A stretch of DNA of 64,000 nucleotides from Pseudomonas sp. SJZ074 (GTDB lineage Bacteria; Pseudomonadota; Gammaproteobacteria; Pseudomonadales; Pseudomonadaceae), in assembly GCF_007828215.1 (NCBI RefSeq), contig NZ_VIUE01000013.1, positions 1-64,000 of the forward strand, in the 5' to 3' direction. Of the stretch, positions 43,851-53,190 are shown piece after piece. Numbering within the stretch: the stretch's first letter is position 1; each line of letters begins with the position of its first letter. The translations under genes and the position numbers were made by a program. Under the pieces are notes generated by a model that ran no database searches, was not told where the DNA came from, and saw only the letters and a program-made list of their open reading frames with translations.

Positions 43851-44875
43851 AGACTGTGCCCGAGCGGGAGGGGCGAGCGTTTATCGCGGCGCTGCGGCCA
43901 TTGATCGAGGACTTGCGGCGCCATCATGGGTGGCGTTATCGCCTGGATTTCGGGATGAGCATCGCGCTGTTCTGGAGCGCCTTGTCGCTGCTGGAAACCA
44001 GCCATTTTCCGATCTGGCTGGTGCTCTATTCGGTGGCGGTGTTCACTTTGTATCGGTCGGCCATGTTCATCCACGAACTGGTCCATATGCCTCGGCGAGC
44101 AGTACCGGGGTTCAACCTGATGTGGAACCTGGCCTGTGGGATTCCATTGCTGTTGCCGTCGTTTCTGTACTTGAGCCACATGGACCACCATACGCTGACG
44201 CGGTACGGCACCCGGCAGGATCCGGAGTACCTGCCGTTTCAACGACAGTTTGGCCGTAGCCTGTTCACTTTGCTGGTGGGCACGCTCCTGACGCCATTGT
44301 TGCTGCTGTTGCGATTTGCCCTGGTCGGGCCGCTGTCATGGTGTATGCCGTCGCTACGCCGGGTGGTGATCGAGCGCTACAGCGCGGTCACCTTGCATGC
44401 AGCCTATCGAAACAGCGCCGCGCGGTTCAGCGCTTCGCAGGGATACAACCGCCTGCTCGAGGGGCTGACCAGCGTATACGCCTGGGGGCTGATCCTGATG
44501 GCAGGGAGCGAATGGTTGCCCTGGTCCCGAATCGGCCTGTTCCTGGCCGTCATCTATGGGGTGCTGGGGATCAACATGTTCCGCACCTGCCTGGCCCATC
44601 GTTATGCCTCCAGCGGTCAGCCGGTTTCCCTTCAGTGGCAACTGAGCGATTCCTCGACCCATGCCGCCCAGGGGCGGTGGCTGGAGTTGTTCGAGCCCCT
44701 GAGCCAGCGTTATCACGCCCTTCATCATCTGTTTCCGGCGTTGCCTTATCACGCCATGCGGCCTGCCCATGAACGCATCGTGGCGGCCCAAGGCATGGCG
44801 GCAGATCTCTATCGGCAGACCTGCGGCCATCCATCCTCCGTTTCCACGCCTTACTCCACCGAGAATCCGTCATGA
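43847..44875 (+). CDS. membrane fatty acid desaturase
   Basis: A 342-residue integral-membrane di-iron desaturase/hydroxylase. The three His boxes are present: HELVH (about 76-80), HMDHH (about 111-115) and HALHH near the C-terminus (followed by PALPYHAMRPAH). Its ATG overlaps the previous stop (ATGA), and it overlaps the next gene by 4 bp. In the tambjamine pathway a comparable enzyme (TamT) introduces a double bond into the ACP-bound acyl chain; the same role is proposed here. The regioselectivity cannot be read. Confidence 0.87.
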   Translation: MKTVPEREGRAFIAALRPLIEDLRRHHGWRYRLDFGMSIALFWSALSLLETSHFPIWLVLYSVAVFTLYRSAMFIHELVHMPRRAVPGFNLMWNLACGIPLLLPSFLYLSHMDHHTLTRYGTRQDPEYLPFQRQFGRSLFTLLVGTLLTPLLLLLRFALVGPLSWCMPSLRRVVIERYSAVTLHAAYRNSAARFSASQGYNRLLEGLTSVYAWGLILMAGSEWLPWSRIGLFLAVIYGVLGINMFRTCLAHRYASSGQPVSLQWQLSDSSTHAAQGRWLELFEPLSQRYHALHHLFPALPYHAMRPAHERIVAAQGMAADLYRQTCGHPSSVSTPYSTENPS

Positions 44876-47484
44876 GTCGCTGGCAGCAAATGAGTCCGTT
44901 TGAGCAATACGTCAACCCCGAGATTGGCGAGTTGATTCGCCGGGTCGGCCTCGACAAGACGTTCGTCCGCGGCGAAGGCTGCTACCTGTACGATGAAGAA
45001 GGCCGTGACTACCTGGACTTTCTCGGCGCTTACGGTGCGTTGCCTTTCGGTCACAGCCCGGACGAGTTGCTGGCGGAGCTGGCCAGTTTCCAGCACACCC
45101 GGGAACCGATTTTCGTCCAGCCGTCGAGCCTCGCCGCAAGCGGTTTGCTGGCGCAACGTCTGCTCGCCATCGCGCCGGGTCAATACCGCAGCGTGACCTT
45201 CCAGAACAGCGGGGCAGAGACGGTCGAGGCGGCCCTCAAGGCGTGCCTGATCAAGACCGGGCGCAAGCGCATTCTGTCGACGTATCACAGTTTCCACGGC
45301 AAGACCCTGGGGGCACTCTCTGTCACCGGCTCGGACAAATACCAGGCCGGATTCCAGGCCCCGTTGCCGGGTTTCGACTTTGTCGACTACGGCGATATCC
45401 AGGCCCTTGAAGCCCAGTTGCAGCAATATCCGGGCGCCTATGCGGCGGTCATTGTCGAGCCGGTCCAGGGGGAGGGCGGCATCAACCTGCCGCCGGCCGA
45501 TTACCTGCGGCAAGTCCGTGCAGCGTGCGACCGCAGTGGCACGTTGCTGATCATCGATGAAGTCCAGACCGGACTGGGGCGTACCGGAACCCTGTTCGCC
45601 AGTGCCGGTGTGCAAGCCGACTGCTTGCTGCTCGCCAAGGCGCTGGGAGGCGGCGTCATGCCCATTGGTGCATGTCTGCTGAGCGAGAATGCTTACAGTG
45701 CGGATTTCCAGAACAAGCATTCGTCCACCTTCGGCGGCAATACGCTGGCCTGTCGCATCGGCCTGAAAGTGCTGGACCTGCTGCACGAGCGTCAGGGCTT
45801 GTTGGATAACGTGCGTGAGAATGGACGGTACTTGCTCGAGCAGCTCAAGGCCCTGGCAGCACGACACGCCTCATTCATCAAGGAAGTCCGCGGGGCAGGT
45901 TATCTGATTGGCATCGAGTTCCAGCTCGACCGTAGCCACTATCCGCAGTTCCACGGCGGCTTCACCGGCATCATGGGCGAACAGGAAAGCCTGGTGCCGG
46001 TCCTGGCCAGTTACCTGCTCAACGTCGAAGGCATACGCGTGGCGCCGACACTCAATGGCGCCAATGTGATGCGCGTCGAGCCGCCATTGATTGCCGGGCG
46101 TGCCGAGTGCGAACGGTTCATCCAGGCCCTGGCCCGGACCCTGCAGTGGGTCGAGGACGGACGAACAGGCACGCTGCTGGCGCACCTGCTGGACGCCGAG
46201 CCCAGCCCCGCGGGGCCGGCCGGGCAAGCCAGGCATACGGTGAACTTCAGCGAGCCGGTGGCCGAGAACCATTTCGCGTTCGTCCTTCATCCGCTGGAGC
46301 TGTCGAACTATGCCGAGTTCGATGAAAGCCTCAGTCATTACTCGCAGTCGTCGTTGCATCTGTTGGAGCAGCGCTTGAACCCGCTGCTCGATCCATTCTT
46401 CGTCTCCACGGTAACGCTGACATCGCCTGCCACGGGCCGTAAGGTCACGGGCGACTTCATCATGGTGCCGCGTTCGGCGGCCCAGCTTGCCGCGATGCCC
46501 GTGGAGGAGTCGTGTGCAGTGATCGGCCAGGCCATCGACATGGCGCGGCAGCGTGGCGCTACCCTGGTGGGATTGGGCGGGCACACCTCGATCGTAACGG
46601 GGGGAGGCATGCGCCTGCTGGATAAAGGCGTGGCCCTGACCACCGGCAACAGCTACACCTTGCTGACAGCGGTGGAAGCCGCCTGTCGCGCGGTGCGCAT
46701 GACCGGGCGACGGATGCAGGACATGCGCGTCGCCGTCGTCGGTGCAACGGGCAGCATCGGTTCGGCCATCGCCCGGTTGATCGTGGCGCAGGCCGGCCAG
46801 GTCACCCTGGTGGGCAACCCCAAGAGCGCACGCTTCAACACCCCGCGTTTCGCGTCAGTGATCAACCAGCTTGTGGCCTACAGCGCGCAGGCGACGGCGG
46901 CACCGGGTAGCGTGCTGGCGCATATCGCGCAACGCCTGGACGGGCAGGACAGTGCCAGCCTCGGCTCGCTGCTCCTGACGGAAAACGGTCGTCACACGGC
47001 GTTGCGTTGGAGCAACGATGTCCAGCAGTCGCTGGTCGACGCCGACCTGGTGCTGATCGCGACCAACAGTGCCGAACGGTTCATCAGCGCCGACGATATC
47101 GCCGCCGATGCCATCCTGTGCGACATCTCCAGGCCGGCCAATGTCAGCCAGGACATCGCCATTCGCCGCCCGGACGTGCTGGTGCTCGATGGGGGCATTG
47201 TCGAAATGCCTGGCGACGCCCGACTCGGCTCGCGCTACGGCATCCCCGACGACCTGGCTTACGCCTGCATGGCCGAGACCATGATGCTCGCCCTGGAAGG
47301 CCTCTCCCGGCATACCAGCCTCGGCCTGGACCTGAGCAACGATGACCTGGAACTGGTCCAGGCGCTGTCCAGCCGCCACGGGTTCAAGCTTGCCGGCTTC
47401 CGCAGTTTCGACAAAGCCCTGGACCCTGTCGCCTGGCAGCGCTACGCCGAGCGTTTCAATCTTGCCACCGCCGAACCTATCTGA
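44872..47484 (+). CDS. fused class III aminotransferase / acyl-thioester reductase
   Basis: An 870-residue bifunctional enzyme. Residues 1-430 are a PLP class III (ornithine/4-aminobutyrate type) aminotransferase: VIVEPVQGEGG, IIDEVQTGLGRTG and PLP Lys256 in LLAKALGGGVMPIG. Residues about 460-870 resemble aldehyde-forming long-chain acyl-ACP reductase: GLGGHTSIVTGGG, TTGNSYTLLTAVEA, and the Rossmann motif VVGATGSIGSAIARLI. Together they would reduce an acyl thioester to the aldehyde and aminate it to a fatty amine. TamH and PigE of tambjamine and prodigiosin synthesis combine the same two activities; the aminotransferase-first order here appears reversed relative to PigE. The specificity is inferred. 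Confidence 0.85.
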   Translation: MSRWQQMSPFEQYVNPEIGELIRRVGLDKTFVRGEGCYLYDEEGRDYLDFLGAYGALPFGHSPDELLAELASFQHTREPIFVQPSSLAASGLLAQRLLAIAPGQYRSVTFQNSGAETVEAALKACLIKTGRKRILSTYHSFHGKTLGALSVTGSDKYQAGFQAPLPGFDFVDYGDIQALEAQLQQYPGAYAAVIVEPVQGEGGINLPPADYLRQVRAACDRSGTLLIIDEVQTGLGRTGTLFASAGVQADCLLLAKALGGGVMPIGACLLSENAYSADFQNKHSSTFGGNTLACRIGLKVLDLLHERQGLLDNVRENGRYLLEQLKALAARHASFIKEVRGAGYLIGIEFQLDRSHYPQFHGGFTGIMGEQESLVPVLASYLLNVEGIRVAPTLNGANVMRVEPPLIAGRAECERFIQALARTLQWVEDGRTGTLLAHLLDAEPSPAGPAGQARHTVNFSEPVAENHFAFVLHPLELSNYAEFDESLSHYSQSSLHLLEQRLNPLLDPFFVSTVTLTSPATGRKVTGDFIMVPRSAAQLAAMPVEESCAVIGQAIDMARQRGATLVGLGGHTSIVTGGGMRLLDKGVALTTGNSYTLLTAVEAACRAVRMTGRRMQDMRVAVVGATGSIGSAIARLIVAQAGQVTLVGNPKSARFNTPRFASVINQLVAYSAQATAAPGSVLAHIAQRLDGQDSASLGSLLLTENGRHTALRWSNDVQQSLVDADLVLIATNSAERFISADDIAADAILCDISRPANVSQDIAIRRPDVLVLDGGIVEMPGDARLGSRYGIPDDLAYACMAETMMLALEGLSRHTSLGLDLSNDDLELVQALSSRHGFKLAGFRSFDKALDPVAWQRYAERFNLATAEPI

Positions 47485-47498
47485 CCGAGGAAGCCCGA

Positions 47499-47951
47499 AT
47501 GCCGGTATTGGAAAAAACCACGCTGATCAAAGGGCGTAGTTGTGCGCAGGTCTTCGATTTCTGCATGGAGGGAGTCAACTTCCCAAAGATTTTCCCTGAA
47601 CGGGTCACTCCGTTGGGCAACATCGACATCGCCGATCTACGGATCGCCCAGGGACGCCAGTTCCGCTTCCGGCACTGGATGTTCGGGTTCATCCCGGCCA
47701 ACTGGACCGTGGCCATTCGCGAGGTCAAGGAGAATGAGTACTTCATCGACGAGATGATCAAGGGGCCGTTGAGTGCCTTCCGGCACGAACATCGGGTCGC
47801 AGCGGCGGCCGGCGGCACGCTCTATACCGATCGGGTCACCTACAAGGCGATAGGGGGGGCATTGCTGGAGCGGCTGTTTGTGGATGCCTACATGGACCGC
47901 ATCTTCGAAGCCCGTCATCGCAACATGCAACAACTACTGGATGCCTCATGA
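47499..47951 (+). CDS. SRPBCC (START-like) domain protein
   Basis: A 150-residue single-domain protein of the polyketide cyclase/dehydrase and lipid-transport superfamily. The fold is suggested by the pattern of a helix-grip: a beta start (EKTTLIKGRSCAQVFDFC), a central DRVTYKAIGG strand, and a C-terminal helix (DAYMDRIFEARHRNMQQLL). It could bind a hydrophobic intermediate (aldehyde, imine or amine) or catalyse a cyclisation. It overlaps the GNAT gene by 4 bp. Confidence 0.75.
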   Translation: MPVLEKTTLIKGRSCAQVFDFCMEGVNFPKIFPERVTPLGNIDIADLRIAQGRQFRFRHWMFGFIPANWTVAIREVKENEYFIDEMIKGPLSAFRHEHRVAAAAGGTLYTDRVTYKAIGGALLERLFVDAYMDRIFEARHRNMQQLLDAS

Positions 47952-49078
47952 TCTCGATTGAAGTAGTGAACACCGCCAAGCGCCTGAAGCAGTTCATCGA
48001 GCTGCCTTTCCGCTTGTACGCCGACGATCCGAAGTGGGTGGCGCCCCTGCGCAGTGACATGAAGCGCATCCTGTCGCCACGCCACAATCCGTTCTTTCGC
48101 GAAGCGCAGATCGAGCATTTCCTGGCGGTGGACGGACAGGGACAGGCGCAAGGCCGGATAAGCGTGAGCATCCATGCCGAGTACAACCAGCGTTTCGGCG
48201 ACGAGCATGTGTTCTTCGGCTTCTTTGAGGTGACCCCAGACCCTGCCGTTGCGCGTGCCTTGTTTGAGGCGGTTGCCAATTGGGCCCGGGCTCGGGGCAA
48301 ATCCAGGTTGTTGGGGCCTTACAGCTACACTTCGACCCAGGACGCCGCGCTGCTGCTGGAGGACCTGGATGGACGTCCCCCGACGCTGCTGCAAACCTAT
48401 AACCCGCTCTGGTATGCCGAGACCCTCAAGCAGGTAGGCTTCGACCTGGCGTTCACCTTCAGCACCTACGGTGTCGATGCCGAGCAGTATCGTGCGCGAC
48501 GCAAGGCCAACCGCAGCGAAAAAGTGCTGCCCGGCAGCCAGTTCAGTGTGCGCACGGCTACGCGGGCCGACCTCAAGTCCAATCTGGAAGAGATCCGCTG
48601 CCTGTTCAACAGCGCCTTTGCCGAAAACTACGAAGTCGCGCCGATCTCCCAGGCCAGCTTCAAGTTTCATATCGACAGCGTGAAAGCCTTCATCGACCTG
48701 GAAGGGATCAAGCTGATCGAGCTCGACGGTCGAGCGGTGGCGTTCTTTGTGATTTTGCCGGATCTGAACCAGATATTGAGCCAGCTCAAGGGCCACTTCG
48801 GTTTGTTCGATCTATTCAAGTTGGGACGCTACAAGCGCAGCGTCAACGGGGCGGTCATTGCTTTGATCGGTGCCGATCCGTCGGTACAGGGACGCGGTCT
48901 TGGGCGGTTGATCGGTGAGGAAATCGTCCGTTATGCCGAACCGCGCTTCGAACGGGTGGACACCATGTGGATCGATGATCGCAACCCGTCCAGCTACGTG
49001 CTGGCACGCAGTCTCGGGATGCGTCGGACCAAACGCTATGGTGTTTTCGGACTCGATCTGGCTGAAGCAGCGCTCTGA
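47948..49078 (+). CDS. GNAT-type N-acyltransferase, possibly bCerS-like
   Basis: A 376-residue member of a large GNAT subgroup. The N-terminal part (FIELPFRLYADDPKWVAPL, then RHNPFFREAQIEHFLA) is typical, and the C-terminal acyl-donor loop is SVQGRGLGRLIGEE (about residues 309-322). Bacterial ceramide synthase (bCerS) of Caulobacter is a GNAT-type N-acyltransferase that transfers a fatty acyl group to a long-chain base. I propose, from context and overall similarity in memory only, that this enzyme N-acylates the fatty amine made by the preceding gene. Confidence 0.75.
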   Translation: MISIEVVNTAKRLKQFIELPFRLYADDPKWVAPLRSDMKRILSPRHNPFFREAQIEHFLAVDGQGQAQGRISVSIHAEYNQRFGDEHVFFGFFEVTPDPAVARALFEAVANWARARGKSRLLGPYSYTSTQDAALLLEDLDGRPPTLLQTYNPLWYAETLKQVGFDLAFTFSTYGVDAEQYRARRKANRSEKVLPGSQFSVRTATRADLKSNLEEIRCLFNSAFAENYEVAPISQASFKFHIDSVKAFIDLEGIKLIELDGRAVAFFVILPDLNQILSQLKGHFGLFDLFKLGRYKRSVNGAVIALIGADPSVQGRGLGRLIGEEIVRYAEPRFERVDTMWIDDRNPSSYVLARSLGMRRTKRYGVFGLDLAEAAL

Positions 49079-49096
49079 CCTGGAGTTGTAGACGAA

Positions 49097-49783
49097 ATGG
49101 ATATTCCTTTGATTTCCTTGACTGGACTGAAAAAATTCTACCCCAGCGGCGATGAACGCAGTCTGGTGCTCAACAGCATCAACCTCGACATTTCCCGTGC
49201 CAGCATGACAGTAATCCGGGGTATATCCGGATCGGGCAAAACCACGCTTCTCAACATACTCGGCGGCCTGGATCGAGCCGACGAGGGCCAGGTGCGCGTG
49301 GGAGACGCGAGCCTGGACAGCATGGACTTCAAGGCCTTGACCCGGTTCCGGGCCGAGCGCGTGGGGTTCATCTTCCAGTTCCACAACCTGATCCCGACGT
49401 TGACGGTCAAGGAGAACGTGTTGACCGGTCTTGAGCCGATCCGTTCGGTCACGCCACGGGACCACGTGCGTGCCGAGGAGTACCTGCGTAAGGTCGGGCT
49501 GCATGAGCATGCCGAGAAATTCCCCTCCAAGCTGTCGGGCGGGCAGCAGCAGCGGGTGGCGATCGCCAGGGCGCTGATCAAGGAGCCGCAATTGATTCTT
49601 GCGGACGAGCCCACTGGCAGCCTGGATGAAGAGACCGGGATGCGGGTGTTCGAACTGTTGCGCCAGATGCAGGAAGAGAAGCAGATCACCGTGGTGATCG
49701 TTACGCACAACCCCGGGCTGGGGCAGCATGCCGACCATGTCTATGAGATGCGCTCGGGCAACCTGCACAGGGCCGACTCATGA
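49097..49783 (+). CDS. LolD/MacB-type ABC transporter ATPase
   Basis: A 228-residue ATPase with Walker A (GISGSGKTT), Q-loop ([10 protein letters not shown]), signature ([15 protein letters not shown]), Walker B ([12 protein letters not shown]) and H-loop (VIVTHN). It is of the mechanotransmission (type VII) class that partners FtsX-like permeases such as LolCE and MacB. It overlaps the permease gene by 4 bp. It likely drives extraction of the lipid product from the inner membrane. Confidence 0.92.
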   Translation: MDIPLISLTGLKKFYPSGDERSLVLNSINLDISRASMTVIRGISGSGKTTLLNILGGLDRADEGQVRVGDASLDSMDFKALTRFRAERVGFIFQFHNLIPTLTVKENVLTGLEPIRSVTPRDHVRAEEYLRKVGLHEHAEKFPSKLSGGQQQRVAIARALIKEPQLILADEPTGSLDEETGMRVFELLRQMQEEKQITVVIVTHNPGLGQHADHVYEMRSGNLHRADS

Positions 49784-52140
49784 ACATGCTGGTGCGGCAT
49801 GTGCTGCGCTCGGTTCGGGTGATTCGCTATCGGTTGCTGACCATTGCGCTAATCTGTGCCTCGACCTTTGGCGTGCTGGTGGGTGCCTACTCGGCCATCG
49901 ACAGTTTGTTCAGCACCGTCGAGGACATCCAGTCCAATGCCGCCATGGCGGAGCTGGAGGTGATCTTTGCCCCCGATGACCTGATCAACCTGCCGGCGTT
50001 CGATGACATCGACGGCGTGACCGCCATTCATCATCGCTTGCTCATGCCCGGGCTGGCGCCTCTTGGCGATGAACAGCCGGTCGCTGGATTGATGGTCAGT
50101 GCGCCCGCGCAGGACTTCCTGGCGATCAACCGCTTGAAGGTTTTGCAGGGGCGCCTGCCCGATGCCATGGAGACCACCGGGATCGCTCTGGAGCGAAACT
50201 GCGCGCAGTTCCATGGCAAGGGCGTGGGGGATCGTTTCAACTTCACCGCCGGCCGGGCCGAATACCCGGTGGAGGTGATCGGGATTGTCGAAAGTCCCGA
50301 ATACCTGGTTGCGCCCCTCAACCCCAGCGTTTATGTGCCCAGTAACGGTTCGCTGTGCGTGCTGTTTGCCGACCAGGCGCTGATGCACCAGCAGTTGGGC
50401 TTCTCGGCGATCAACAGCCTGTTGTTCAGCCTGTCGCCGGACGCCTCGCTTACGCAGGTCAAGCAGCGCATCACCGAGCGGGCGCAGTCTCGCCTGGCGG
50501 TGGATTATGTATTGCCACGCCAGGAACAGTTCAGCCAGAAGTTCCTCGAGCTGGACCTCAATACCTTCAAGGTCTTCCTGCCCACGGTGGTGCTGATTTT
50601 TGCGCTGTCGTCGACCCTGGTGGTGTTCTTCCTCATGTATCAGTGGGCCAAGGAAGAGCGGCCGCTGATCGCCATGTTCCTGACCCTGGGGTATAGCCGT
50701 CGACAGGTGGCCTGTGCCTACGGCTTGCCGGCATTGATGTTGATCGTCCTGGCGCTGGTCCTGGGCTGTGGCTTCGCGCTGTTCGACATGTATGCGTTCG
50801 GCTTGAACTATGCGCGAGCCATCGGCATGCCGGAGCCACAACTGCTGTTCAAGCCACCTTATCTGTGGCGAGCCGGTCTGTTGCTGTGCGGTACCGTTGC
50901 CTTGGGCATGTACCTGCCTATGCGCTCCATCCTGCGTATTACACCCATGGACGCCTTACGTGACGTTGGCGCCGGTCAGGAGCAAACCCTGGCGCTGCGC
51001 ATGGTGGCTTGCCTGCGACACATTGGCGGACCTTTCTGGTTCCGCTATTCGTTGCGCAATCTGCTGCGCAGTTGGCGCATCAGCCTGGTGACGGTCCTGG
51101 CCATGTCAGCGAGTATCGCGATCACCATCGCGTTCTACATTTCCCTGACGTCGATGGAGCGCACCGCCATCAGCAACGTCGAGCGTGACAACTGGAGCCG
51201 CGTGGTGGACCTGGACGTGGCCTGGTGGGACGAGGACATCGCCCGTCTCGATGGCCTGGCGCCTGGCAGTCGCTGGTCGACCTTCGTCAAGGGCGGCGCC
51301 CAGGTCAGCGGCCAGGGCCAGTTGGACAACGCCAGCCTGCTGGGTATCGAACCGGCGGACGGCGTGCGTCACGTGAACCTCATGGAAGGCCGGATGCTGT
51401 TGGACGGCGACCTCGAAGCTTTGGTGATCGAGCGTCGTATCGCTATCGCACAGGGCGTTGGTCCGGGCGACCGGCTGACCCTCAAGGTGCGCGGCAATCT
51501 CTATCCAGCCAAGGTCGTCGGGGTGTTTTCCGGGGCGCTGCCGGGCGAAATCATCACCACTCGACGTTTCGCCCAGCGCATGTTGGCCCTCGATGAACAA
51601 TTCACCGGCGCCTACCTGGTCGACGCGGGAAGCAGCGGCCTGGACGACGCCGCGATCTATGCCTTGCCGGGCGTGGTACGGGTAACGTCCAAGCAGAACA
51701 TTGTCGCTTCCATTCTCGAAATCAGCTCGCACATCTGGGTGATCATCCATATCTCGGCGCTGATGAGCATCGCCATCGCCCTGTTGTTCGCCATCACCAG
51801 CATGAACTTCAGCATCGTGGGGCGGCGCGGTGAGTACGGCGTGCTGCGGATCCTCGGTTTCAGCGACCGCAGCGTGTCACTGATCATGCTCTGTGAAACC
51901 CTGAGCATTGCCGTAGTCGCCGGCGTTGTCGCCATCCCCCTGGGATATGGCCTTGGTGCCGTCCTCAACCATCGCCTGACCGATGTCTGGTTCAAGATCA
52001 ACACCGACCCTGCCTTCAGCGATTTCTGGCGAGTCATTCTGCCGGCGTTGGTGATCATTCCCTTTGCGGCGATGCCTGCCATTCGCCACGTATTCCGCAT
52101 CCCGGCGGTTGACACTCTCAAGCTCAGGAACTTCGGATGA
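49780..52140 (+). CDS. FtsX-like (LolCE/MacB-type) ABC permease, large double-domain form
   Basis: A 786-residue inner-membrane permease. It has an N-terminal TM (about 15-40), a large periplasmic domain, a first FtsX core (three TM segments at about 265-390), then a second TM near 435-455, another periplasmic domain, and a second FtsX core (about 655-780). Thus one chain carries two FtsX-type halves. Such proteins move lipoproteins, lipids or hydrophobic compounds from the inner membrane to periplasmic carriers. A LolA-like gene directly follows (4-bp overlap). Confidence 0.88.
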   Translation: MNMLVRHVLRSVRVIRYRLLTIALICASTFGVLVGAYSAIDSLFSTVEDIQSNAAMAELEVIFAPDDLINLPAFDDIDGVTAIHHRLLMPGLAPLGDEQPVAGLMVSAPAQDFLAINRLKVLQGRLPDAMETTGIALERNCAQFHGKGVGDRFNFTAGRAEYPVEVIGIVESPEYLVAPLNPSVYVPSNGSLCVLFADQALMHQQLGFSAINSLLFSLSPDASLTQVKQRITERAQSRLAVDYVLPRQEQFSQKFLELDLNTFKVFLPTVVLIFALSSTLVVFFLMYQWAKEERPLIAMFLTLGYSRRQVACAYGLPALMLIVLALVLGCGFALFDMYAFGLNYARAIGMPEPQLLFKPPYLWRAGLLLCGTVALGMYLPMRSILRITPMDALRDVGAGQEQTLALRMVACLRHIGGPFWFRYSLRNLLRSWRISLVTVLAMSASIAITIAFYISLTSMERTAISNVERDNWSRVVDLDVAWWDEDIARLDGLAPGSRWSTFVKGGAQVSGQGQLDNASLLGIEPADGVRHVNLMEGRMLLDGDLEALVIERRIAIAQGVGPGDRLTLKVRGNLYPAKVVGVFSGALPGEIITTRRFAQRMLALDEQFTGAYLVDAGSSGLDDAAIYALPGVVRVTSKQNIVASILEISSHIWVIIHISALMSIAIALLFAITSMNFSIVGRRGEYGVLRILGFSDRSVSLIMLCETLSIAVVAGVVAIPLGYGLGAVLNHRLTDVWFKINTDPAFSDFWRVILPALVIIPFAAMPAIRHVFRIPAVDTLKLRNFG

Positions 52141-52916
52141 ACAACAAGCTGCCTGTTACTTTTTCCCTGTTGATGATGTGCATCGGGCCAGCCCATGCCG
52201 ACGATGCGCTGTCGGTCATGCGCGATTCCGATCGCCGCATGAAAGCGGCGGATGAAAGGGTCGATTACCGCATGGAATTGTTGGAAGGCGAGCGCTTGAC
52301 GTTCACCCGCCAGCTCAGCCGCCTGGACAAGCGAATGAGCGATCGCACGGGGACCCTGGTGCGCTTTACCGCTCCGGCAGCCGTAAAGAACGTAGCGCTG
52401 CTGATCGAAGACAGTGGCAAGGCCATCAACGATATCTGGTCCTACACCCCATCGACCAAAAGCCTGCGGCGCCTGGCGGGCTCGCAAAAGCAGAATTGGT
52501 TCATGGGCACGGACTTCACCTACGAAGATTTTGAAGACTACAAGCTGGACAGCTATCAGTTCACCAGCCTGGCGTCTCCCGAGCCTTGCCTGAGCTGGCC
52601 GGCCTGTCGGCGTATCGAGGCGAAGGCAAAAAGCGAAGAGGCGGACGTGTCCGGTTATTCGCGCAAGGTCTACTACCTCGAGGAAGCCAGTCGCTACCCG
52701 GTGCAGGTGGACTATTTCGATCGCCAGGGCGTGCTGGTCAAACAGCTCAAGACCGAGGGCCTGCAAGTCGTCGACGGCTTCAGCAGACCGACGGCTCAGA
52801 CCATGCACAACCTGGCTGCGAACAAGAGCACGCGCCTGATCGTCGAGAAGGTCAGCATCAACCTCGGCGTCGCTGATGCTGAGTTCACCCAACGTGCATT
52901 GCGCACTGAACACTGA
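52137..52916 (+). CDS. LolA-like outer membrane lipoprotein-sorting family protein
   Basis: A 259-residue periplasmic protein with a signal peptide ending near AHA (about residue 21). The mature part has the pattern of the LolA_like family (DSDRRMKAADERVDYRMELLEG, RLSRLDKRMSDRTGTLVRFTAP, then IWSYTPSTKSLRRLAGSQKQNWFMGTDFTYED is split across strands). It should form a half-barrel that carries a hydrophobic cargo through the periplasm. With the ABC pair upstream and the barrel at 56910, it completes a plausible export route. Confidence 0.85.
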   Translation: MNNKLPVTFSLLMMCIGPAHADDALSVMRDSDRRMKAADERVDYRMELLEGERLTFTRQLSRLDKRMSDRTGTLVRFTAPAAVKNVALLIEDSGKAINDIWSYTPSTKSLRRLAGSQKQNWFMGTDFTYEDFEDYKLDSYQFTSLASPEPCLSWPACRRIEAKAKSEEADVSGYSRKVYYLEEASRYPVQVDYFDRQGVLVKQLKTEGLQVVDGFSRPTAQTMHNLAANKSTRLIVEKVSINLGVADAEFTQRALRTEH

Positions 52917-52932
52917 TCCCGGGTAGTCATTT

Positions 52933-53190
52933 ATGTCGACGCAATCGCTGCAAGCATTGGTACTGGATCTACTGGCCAGCACCCTGGAACTGGACATCAC
53001 GGAGATGGACGTCCAACTGAGCGTGGAGGAGTTGGGGCTCGACTCGCTGGACGTGTTGAAGCTGACTTACGCGATTGAAAAGCGCTTTGGCGTCAATCTC
53101 TCCGCCTACAGCCATACCGACATCAGTTCAGTGCATCGCCTGGTGGAAATACTCGCCGAACAGTTGTCCACCCAACGAGCCGTTTCATGA
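52933..53190 (+). CDS. acyl carrier protein 2
   Basis: An 85-residue carrier protein with phosphopantetheine Ser38 (LGLDSLDVLKLTYAIEKRFG). It closely follows the LolA-like gene and overlaps the ketosynthase start by 4 bp, so it is probably the partner of that ketosynthase. Acidic composition is normal. Confidence 0.9.
   Translation: MSTQSLQALVLDLLASTLELDITEMDVQLSVEELGLDSLDVLKLTYAIEKRFGVNLSAYSHTDISSVHRLVEILAEQLSTQRAVS

Noticed and set aside
44872..47484. Plain ornithine or acetylornithine aminotransferase
   Set aside because: The protein is about twice the usual length and carries a reductase-like half, and the operon has no arginine or ornithine genes.
49097..52140. Core LolCDE lipoprotein sorting system or MacAB drug pump
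   Set aside because: There is no MacA-type adaptor, the permease has two FtsX cores in one chain, and the genes sit inside a biosynthetic operon; a dedicated lipid exporter fits better.
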